From Deinococcus sp. YIM 77859 (GTDB lineage Bacteria; Deinococcota; Deinococci; Deinococcales; Deinococcaceae): DNA of 64,000 bases. This document shows, one piece after another, positions 58,783 through 64,000 of the stretch. The stretch spans positions 1,755,001-1,819,000 of the forward strand of contig NZ_JQNI01000002.1 of assembly GCF_000745175.1 (NCBI RefSeq). The letters are read 5' to 3'. The first letter of the stretch is position 1. The number at the start of each line of letters is the position of its first letter. The notes beneath the pieces were generated by a model. It made no database searches. It saw only the letters and a program-made list of their open reading frames with translations, and had not been told where the DNA came from. A program made the translations under genes and the position numbers.

Positions 58783-60084
58783 ATGGCGTTTCGTGACGTC
58801 CTGGATATTGAGGTCGCTGCGGGAAATGGCGGCGACGGCAGCATGAGTTTCCACCGAGCAAAGTACCTGGAAAAGGGCGGGCCGGACGGAGGGCACGGCG
58901 GTCGCGGCGGGAACGTCATCCTGCGCGCGATCGAGGGTGTGGAAAGCCTCGAACGTCTGGTGGGCAAGCGCAGGTTCAAAGCGCCCAACGGCGGCTACGG
59001 CGAGGGCCGCCTGCGGCAGGGCGCCGATGGCGAAGATCTCTATATTGACGTGCCGGTGGGCACGACCGCCTTTGACCGTGACACCGGCAGGGTGCTGGCC
59101 GATCTGGTGCGTGTCGGGCAGGAAAAGGTGATCGCGCGTGGCGGCCTGGGCGGACGCGGCAACAGCACCTTCGTGAGCAGCACCCGGCAGGCCCCGCGGT
59201 TTGCAGAATTGGGCACGCCGGGCGAAAAACGCCGGGTGCGGCTGGAGCTGCGCCTGATTGCGGACGTAGGTCTGGTCGGCTACCCCAATGCGGGCAAAAG
59301 CAGCCTGCTGGCGGCCCTCTCGCGAGCAAATCCCGCCATCGCCGACTACCCCTTCACCACCCTCTCCCCCATCCTGGGTGTGGTCGAGAGCGCGGATGGC
59401 GAGCAGCGGTTCACCATGGCGGACATTCCCGGCATCATCGAGGGCGCGTCGGAGGGCAGGGGCTTGGGCCTGGAATTTCTGCGCCATATCAGCCGCACTC
59501 GGCTGCTGGTGTACGTGCTCGACGTGACCCGCAACCCGGTGGAGGAGTTGCGTCAGCTTCAGGCCGAGCTGCACGCCTATAACCCTGATCTGCTGGAGAA
59601 TGTCTCGTGCATCGCCCTCAACAAGATCGAGCTGGTAGACGCGGAACTCGCGGCGTTTGCTGAGGACGAACTCGCCACCTTTGGCCTCCCGATCTTCCCG
59701 GTCAGCGCCCACACCGGCCAGGGCCTCCCCGAGTTGCGTGACGGTCTGTTTCAGCTCCTGCCTGACCGCGAGCTCTGGGCACAGACCCACGCCCTGGAGG
59801 AGGAACCGCAAGAGGTCTACGAGGAACCCCTGAGCATCACCTTCCGTGAGGACGCCCCCGAGAAGCCCGGAGCGGAGCCCGAGCGCGTCTGGGAGGTGCA
59901 CGGGGGCGGCTTTGAAGCCCGGCTTACCCGCTTCTCCCGCTATCTGGAGGACGCCGCAGAGTACCTCTCGGGCCTCTTCAAGCGCCAGGGCCTCTACGCC
60001 GCCCTCAAGCGCGCGGGCGCTCGCGAGGGGGATACGGTCGAGATCGGCACCTTCCGCTTCGAGTATTTCGCGGACGAGGACTAG
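58783..60084 (+). CDS. obgE: GTPase Obg/CgtA
   Basis: 433 residues: a glycine-rich Obg domain ([29 protein letters not shown]), a G domain ([21 protein letters not shown]) and a C-terminal OCT domain. A ribosome-associated GTPase. AAGGAGG precedes the ATG at 58783; a GTG two codons upstream is less well spaced. Confidence 0.97.
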   Translation: MAFRDVLDIEVAAGNGGDGSMSFHRAKYLEKGGPDGGHGGRGGNVILRAIEGVESLERLVGKRRFKAPNGGYGEGRLRQGADGEDLYIDVPVGTTAFDRDTGRVLADLVRVGQEKVIARGGLGGRGNSTFVSSTRQAPRFAELGTPGEKRRVRLELRLIADVGLVGYPNAGKSSLLAALSRANPAIADYPFTTLSPILGVVESADGEQRFTMADIPGIIEGASEGRGLGLEFLRHISRTRLLVYVLDVTRNPVEELRQLQAELHAYNPDLLENVSCIALNKIELVDAELAAFAEDELATFGLPIFPVSAHTGQGLPELRDGLFQLLPDRELWAQTHALEEEPQEVYEEPLSITFREDAPEKPGAEPERVWEVHGGGFEARLTRFSRYLEDAAEYLSGLFKRQGLYAALKRAGAREGDTVEIGTFRFEYFADED

Positions 60085-60145
60085 GCCTTTACCTCCAAGG
60101 GGCCGTCGGGAAAGGCGTCTTCCCGGCGGCTCGCGCTTCACCGCT

Positions 60146-60916
60146 TCAGCCCTTGGTCAGAATCCGCACCGTGAGGATCTTGTCGGCCACCGCCCCGGGA
60201 ATCTCAGCGTTGCTCTCGTCCATGGTGCGGGTCAGCTTGGGAAGCACGTCGTCACCCTGCACGACCTTGCCAAAGATGGTGTGCTTGCCGTTCAGGAAGT
60301 CCGTGGGGACAAAGGTGATAAAAAACTGTGACCCGTTGGTGGCAGGACCGCTGTTGGCCATCGCCAGCAGGCCGGGGCTATCAAACGTGAGCTTCTCACG
60401 GAATTCGTCCGCGAAGCTGTAGCCGGGACCGCCCGTCCCCCACTGAGCCTTTTTGCTCTCGTCGGCGCTGAGGGGATCACCGCCCTGCGCCATAAAGCCC
60501 TCGATCACGCGATGAAAGCGCGTTCCATCATAGAAGTGGTGGCGCGCCAACGTGACAAAATTGTTGACGGTCACGGGTGTCTCCTTCTCGTAGAGGTCAA
60601 CGAGAATCTGACCCTTCGACGTATCGATGAGCGCGTAGTAGTCCCGGCCGTCTTGCAGGGTGAATTCAGGCGCCGCCTTAAAGCTGCGCACCGGCTTGTC
60701 CGAAAGAGGAGGCACCACGGTATAGCCCGCCGGAACGGGGCCGGGTTGGGTGACCGAGGAACTGGCTGCTGTTTTGGTGGCGTCTGTCTGCGTCGTCTCG
60801 GTTTGGGCCGTCTCGCCGGTCGTGTCCGTGGTGGCTCCGCTCTCCTCCTTCTGGCAGGAGGTCAACAGGAGCACGGCGGTGAGCAGGGCAGTCAGAAGAG
60901 AGGCAGGCTGTTTCAC
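60146..60916 (-). CDS. Lipoprotein cyclophilin-type peptidyl-prolyl isomerase
   Basis: 256 residues. A lipobox LLTSC at residues about 17-21, then a Thr/Ala-rich linker and a cyclophilin domain ([32 protein letters not shown]). It folds proteins on the outer face of the membrane. GTG start seven bases after TAGACT. Confidence 0.92.
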   Translation of the reverse strand: MKQPASLLTALLTAVLLLTSCQKEESGATTDTTGETAQTETTQTDATKTAASSSVTQPGPVPAGYTVVPPLSDKPVRSFKAAPEFTLQDGRDYYALIDTSKGQILVDLYEKETPVTVNNFVTLARHHFYDGTRFHRVIEGFMAQGGDPLSADESKKAQWGTGGPGYSFADEFREKLTFDSPGLLAMANSGPATNGSQFFITFVPTDFLNGKHTIFGKVVQGDDVLPKLTRTMDESNAEIPGAVADKILTVRILTKG

Positions 60917-60985
60917 GGGGAGCAGTCTAGCGAGCGCAGGTGAGGGCCGGGCCTGTCGGCAAAACGCATCTTCTACACTGGGCGG

Positions 60986-61654
60986 GTGATCGTGACGATT
61001 GACGGCGTGGCTGCGAGTGGAAAATCAAGTGTCGCCTCGGGGGTCGCGCGGGCGCTGGGGGTGCCGTACGTGAGTAGCGGCCTGCTGTACCGCGCGGCGA
61101 CCCTGCTCGCCCTGGAAGCGGGCGTGCCGCGGCATGACGCCCACGCCCTCCTCGCACACCTGCGGTCGACGCCCCTGCGGCTAGAACCTCTCCCAGAGGG
61201 CAACCGGGTGTGGGCTGGAGAGCGTGACCTCACGCCGGACCTGCATTCCAGCCGGGTAGACGCGGGCGTGAGCACCGTCGCGGCCCTGCCCGAGGTGCGA
61301 ACCTGGGTGAATACGCTCCTGCGCGCCCTGCCCGAACCCTTTGTGGCGGAGGGCCGCGACATGGGCACAAACGTCTTTCCGCACGCCGAGGCCAAGTTCT
61401 ACCTGACGGCCAGTCCACGCGTGCGGGCCGAGCGCCGCGCCCGCGAGCGCCCCGAGGACGTGCCCGCTATCGAGGCAGCGCTGATCGAGCGTGACCGCCG
61501 CGACGCAGGTCAGAGCGCCCCCGCTCCAGATGCCCGGGTCATCGACACGGGGCCACTCACGCTGGAAGAGGTGATTGCGGCGGTTCTGGCGGGGCTGCCG
61601 AAACACGTGGACTGGAACAGAAGCTCTTCCAGTCGAACAGTTGAACCGTCTTAA
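60986..61654 (+). CDS. cmk: Cytidylate kinase
   Basis: 222 residues. P-loop [10 protein letters not shown], substrate part [10 protein letters not shown] and the lid RRARERPED match CMP kinase. GTG start six bases after TACACT. The last ~20 codons, containing a perfect 8-bp-arm hairpin (GACTGGAA with TTCCAGTC), extend beyond the usual end of the family. Confidence 0.93.
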   Translation: MIVTIDGVAASGKSSVASGVARALGVPYVSSGLLYRAATLLALEAGVPRHDAHALLAHLRSTPLRLEPLPEGNRVWAGERDLTPDLHSSRVDAGVSTVAALPEVRTWVNTLLRALPEPFVAEGRDMGTNVFPHAEAKFYLTASPRVRAERRARERPEDVPAIEAALIERDRRDAGQSAPAPDARVIDTGPLTLEEVIAAVLAGLPKHVDWNRSSSSRTVEPS

Positions 61655-61821
61655 GCTCGGTCTCCGGAGAGTTCACGCTGCGCTGAGCTGGGTCAGGCGG
61701 TTTTACCCATCTGATTCTGAGCCGCTCAACGGACGGAAGCGCCCTCGTCCTGCGCCACAAACAACCCTTAAAGTCGGCTGGAGGCTCGTGGTCCGCCCAC
61801 GTTCATCAACTGTGAGGTGAT

Positions 61822-61852
61822 CAAAAAGGCCAGACCGGAGGTGGTCTGGCCC
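61822..61852 (-). terminator. Terminator of the subtilisin-like protease gene
   Basis: GGCCAGACC (61828-61836) pairs with GGTCTGGCC (61843-61851), with five T on the minus strand. The stretch 61655-61821 has no gene that I can support. Confidence 0.85.
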
Positions 61853-61870
61853 TTCTCTAGAGAGAAATGT

Positions 61871-64000
61871 TTATGGGCGCTGAAGGCCGAACACCGGGCT
61901 GGTGTACGTCTCGATGTGGTTGGGGTTGCTCTCGTCACCCAGGGCCTTGAGAACGCGCAGGCGCAGGCGGTAATCACCGTTGGCAACAACGCTCCCGTCG
62001 GCCAGCGTGCCGTCCCAGGTCCAGGTGAAGTAGGCGTCGCTGCCCGCGCCGGTGTAGCTGTTGCTGGCGTTGCGGCGTACGTACTCGTCGCGCGAGACGG
62101 TGCCGATGAGGTTCCCGTTCGCATCCAGCACGTCCATCTCAATCCAGCGCGACTGGTGCGCGAGGTGCACCCACAGGCGAGGGTAATCATCGATCAAAAG
62201 CGGCTCCTCGCCCTCATCAGCCACATTCACCTTCCCCAGCGTGAAGACGGGCTTCTCGGTTGGGTTCACGCCTTCGAAGTACACCTGACCCTCGACCGCG
62301 TCGTACAGAGCCGGGAAGTCACGGGCCGTGTTGCCCAGGCCGTAGCCCGGCAGCGAGATGTTCCCCAGCACCTGAATGCTCTGGTAGTCCCCCTTAAAGC
62401 CGCCGTAGGGCACGCTGAGATTGGTGCCAACGCTGCTCTCCAGCCGGATGTACCCCCCGTACTGTGAGCGGTCTGGGGCGCTGGCGGGCGGCGTGACCGT
62501 CACATTCAGTTCCGCGCGGCTGAAGGGCTCGATGGTGATTGTGAGGGCGTTTGCACTGCTGTCTACCGCTTGCCCGTTGATGCTGACCGAAGCATAGGCC
62601 GCAGAGGGCTGGGGCGCGAAAGTCGTGCCGCCGATCGTCAGTGCGGGGACGTGGTACACACGGTAGGTCTGCTTGAGGGGACTGTCGTTGTGAACCGTCA
62701 GCACCTTGGTGCGGGTGGGGAAAGCGTCACTCTCGCCCAGTGCGAGCTTGCTGGGGGTCACGCTGGTGCCCGTCGACATGGCGGCAAGCGCCGCAGGGGC
62801 GTTGATCATCCCTGCACCCTGGCGCTGCACGTAATCCACGTAGGTGGTGATTTGACCGTTGAGGAAGAAGTTGATGGGTTTTGCCGTGTTCTGGAAGAGG
62901 CGGCGAGCTTCCCCGTCCACCGAGGCGAGCTGCGGATTGGCTTCCAGCATCAGCGCGGCGACGCCCGCGGCGTGCGGCGCAGCCATGCTGGTGCCACTCA
63001 GAACCGCATACCCGGTCGCCTCAATGCTGAGGGGATAGGTGCTCTTGATCAGGCCACCAGGCGCGGCAATATCCGGCTTGAGGGCGAGGTCGGGCGAGGT
63101 GCCGTAGCTGGAGAAACTGCTCAGGGTGTTGCCGGTGGGGTTGCTGAACAGCTGGCGCTCACCGGTAAAGGTGACGCGAGGCGCGCCGCCAGCGTTGATG
63201 GCCGCATCCAGCCGTGCGCCGTCGACATTCGAAAGACCTACCACAGGAATCTCGATCACAACGTTGTCGTTGGCCAGGCTGGGCGCCACCGAGGGCGTGA
63301 TCACGCCGTAGGTGTTGTTGTAGATCAAGACAGCCCTCGCCCCCGCCGCCTGGGCGTTGAGCACCTTTTCACGGAAGGAGCAGGTCCCACGCCGAATCAG
63401 CACGGCCTTCCCAGTCAGGCTGCCGGGGGCGAAGGGGCTGGCCCCGTTCACCGTGCAGCCGTCGTTGGTGGTGGTCGTGGTGCTTCCTGGAGCCTTGGTC
63501 AGCTCGAGGCTGAGGCCCGTTGCGGGACTGGGCGCGCCGCTCGCCACCGCGTACCCCAGGCGGCTTCCGTCCGTACTCAGCGTGAGCACGCTCAGCTCCT
63601 GCTTGGTGTTGTCTACCGAGGCGACGGCAATCACGTTCTCACCCAAACTGGGCGCGCCCGTCGCGTACTGACCGTTGGTGCCGCTGTTGCCCGCCGAGAC
63701 GGTCACGATCATGCCGCGCTTGGCAAGGCGGCTCGCCGCCTTGGCGGTGGGGTACTCGGGCCACTGGAAAGAGGCACCGATACTCATGTTGAGCACCTGC
63801 ATGCCGTCGGCCTCGGCCCGCTCCATCGCCTGAAGCATGATGTCCGCGCTCGTCGAGCCCTCGCAGCCGAACACCTTGTACGCCCCGAACAGCACATCGG
63901 GGGCTACTCCCTTGAACCCGTTGGTCGGGTCATTCGCACCCACGATGCCTGCGACATGGGTGCCGTGCCCACCACAGTCATCGGGATTGTCGTCGGGAAC
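61871..64000 (-). CDS. Subtilisin-like serine protease S8 (N-terminus beyond the window)
   Basis: The frame runs open to the right edge, so at least 709 residues are seen. The catalytic His is in GGHGTHVAGI near the edge and the Ser in LSGTSMAAPHAAGV. A protease-associated insert (CSFREKVLNAQAAGARAVLIYNN) lies between them. The catalytic Asp and signal peptide are off the window. C-terminal beta-sandwich domains follow. A secreted protease typical of Deinococcus. Confidence 0.9.
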   Translation of the reverse strand, partial: VPDDNPDDCGGHGTHVAGIVGANDPTNGFKGVAPDVLFGAYKVFGCEGSTSADIMLQAMERAEADGMQVLNMSIGASFQWPEYPTAKAASRLAKRGMIVTVSAGNSGTNGQYATGAPSLGENVIAVASVDNTKQELSVLTLSTDGSRLGYAVASGAPSPATGLSLELTKAPGSTTTTTNDGCTVNGASPFAPGSLTGKAVLIRRGTCSFREKVLNAQAAGARAVLIYNNTYGVITPSVAPSLANDNVVIEIPVVGLSNVDGARLDAAINAGGAPRVTFTGERQLFSNPTGNTLSSFSSYGTSPDLALKPDIAAPGGLIKSTYPLSIEATGYAVLSGTSMAAPHAAGVAALMLEANPQLASVDGEARRLFQNTAKPINFFLNGQITTYVDYVQRQGAGMINAPAALAAMSTGTSVTPSKLALGESDAFPTRTKVLTVHNDSPLKQTYRVYHVPALTIGGTTFAPQPSAAYASVSINGQAVDSSANALTITIEPFSRAELNVTVTPPASAPDRSQYGGYIRLESSVGTNLSVPYGGFKGDYQSIQVLGNISLPGYGLGNTARDFPALYDAVEGQVYFEGVNPTEKPVFTLGKVNVADEGEEPLLIDDYPRLWVHLAHQSRWIEMDVLDANGNLIGTVSRDEYVRRNASNSYTGAGSDAYFTWTWDGTLADGSVVANGDYRLRLRVLKALGDESNPNHIETYTSPVFGLQRP

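Overview
This 64 kb window is high-GC bacterial chromosome and almost certainly comes from the genus Deinococcus. The pointers are the gene families (a 7Fe ferredoxin of the Thermus/Deinococcus type, DinB-family protein, S8 secreted protease, tandem thioredoxin) and a strong promoter habit: more than 30 genes have a TANNNT -10 hexamer ending only 6-7 nt before the start codon. That is the signature of leaderless mRNAs described for Deinococcus, and I used it to choose many starts. The species cannot be fixed from the sequence alone.

Left core region (1-13.1 kb): a partial membrane protein, M24 peptidase, SDR, HAD hydrolase, DedA protein, asparaginase + hemC, a CNNM/CBS membrane protein, DinB, tRNA-dihydrouridine synthase, a GNAT, argB, purE-purK and folC, ending in tRNA-Lys(CTT) with a consensus promoter and a terminator.

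Integrated element (about 13,153-27,270): a 14.06 kb mobile element sits in the tRNA-Lys gene. Its ends are a direct repeat of the tRNA 3' half plus terminator (58 bp exact, 76 bp with four mismatches). It carries a tyrosine integrase, an HTH + Fic pair with an operator region, a four-gene rightward operon of unknown proteins, a toxin-antitoxin-like pair bracketed by a 41-bp direct repeat, a run of small 4-bp-overlapping genes, a 1158-residue TOPRIM primase/ATPase, an excisionase-like HTH protein and a low-GC unknown gene. I see no capsid, terminase, tail or conjugation genes, so it looks like a self-replicating integrative or satellite-like element. Three sequence signals stand out: (i) the heptamer CTTCGCC/GGCGAAG occurs about 60 times here against about a dozen times in the other 50 kb; (ii) GGGGACTC iteron-like repeats occur both near attL and inside the 3' end of the primase gene, where they flank an AT-rich patch like the phage lambda origin inside gene O; (iii) TGGGCCA arm-type sites lie near both ends.

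Right core region (27.3-54.1 kb): DUF808 protein, Nudix hydrolase, ispF-trmL, M29 aminopeptidase, cyclophilin, jag-like protein, prmC, carbonic anhydrase, GNAT, yebC, a heme-binding protein with a heme-oxygenase-like monooxygenase, an amidohydrolase, a receiver-BTAD regulator, alaS, an internally deleted IS1-family remnant, an MFS-MerR operon with its operator, sulfurtransferase and sufE (divergent), rdgB, a 2H phosphoesterase, a CorA-type transporter with possible leader peptides, ferredoxin, a nucleotidyltransferase and a two-component system.

Accessory secretion cluster (54.1-57.7 kb): a LuxR-type regulator, a secreted protein with two thioredoxin folds (CAAC and CRFC), a secreted protein with 12 cysteines, a small two-helix membrane protein and a secreted HExxH zinc metalloprotease. 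Part of this block is AT-rich. I see it as a candidate undescribed system for an exported disulfide-rich protein.

Right end (58-64 kb): rplU-rpmA-obgE, a lipoprotein cyclophilin, cmk and a subtilisin-like protease cut by the window edge.
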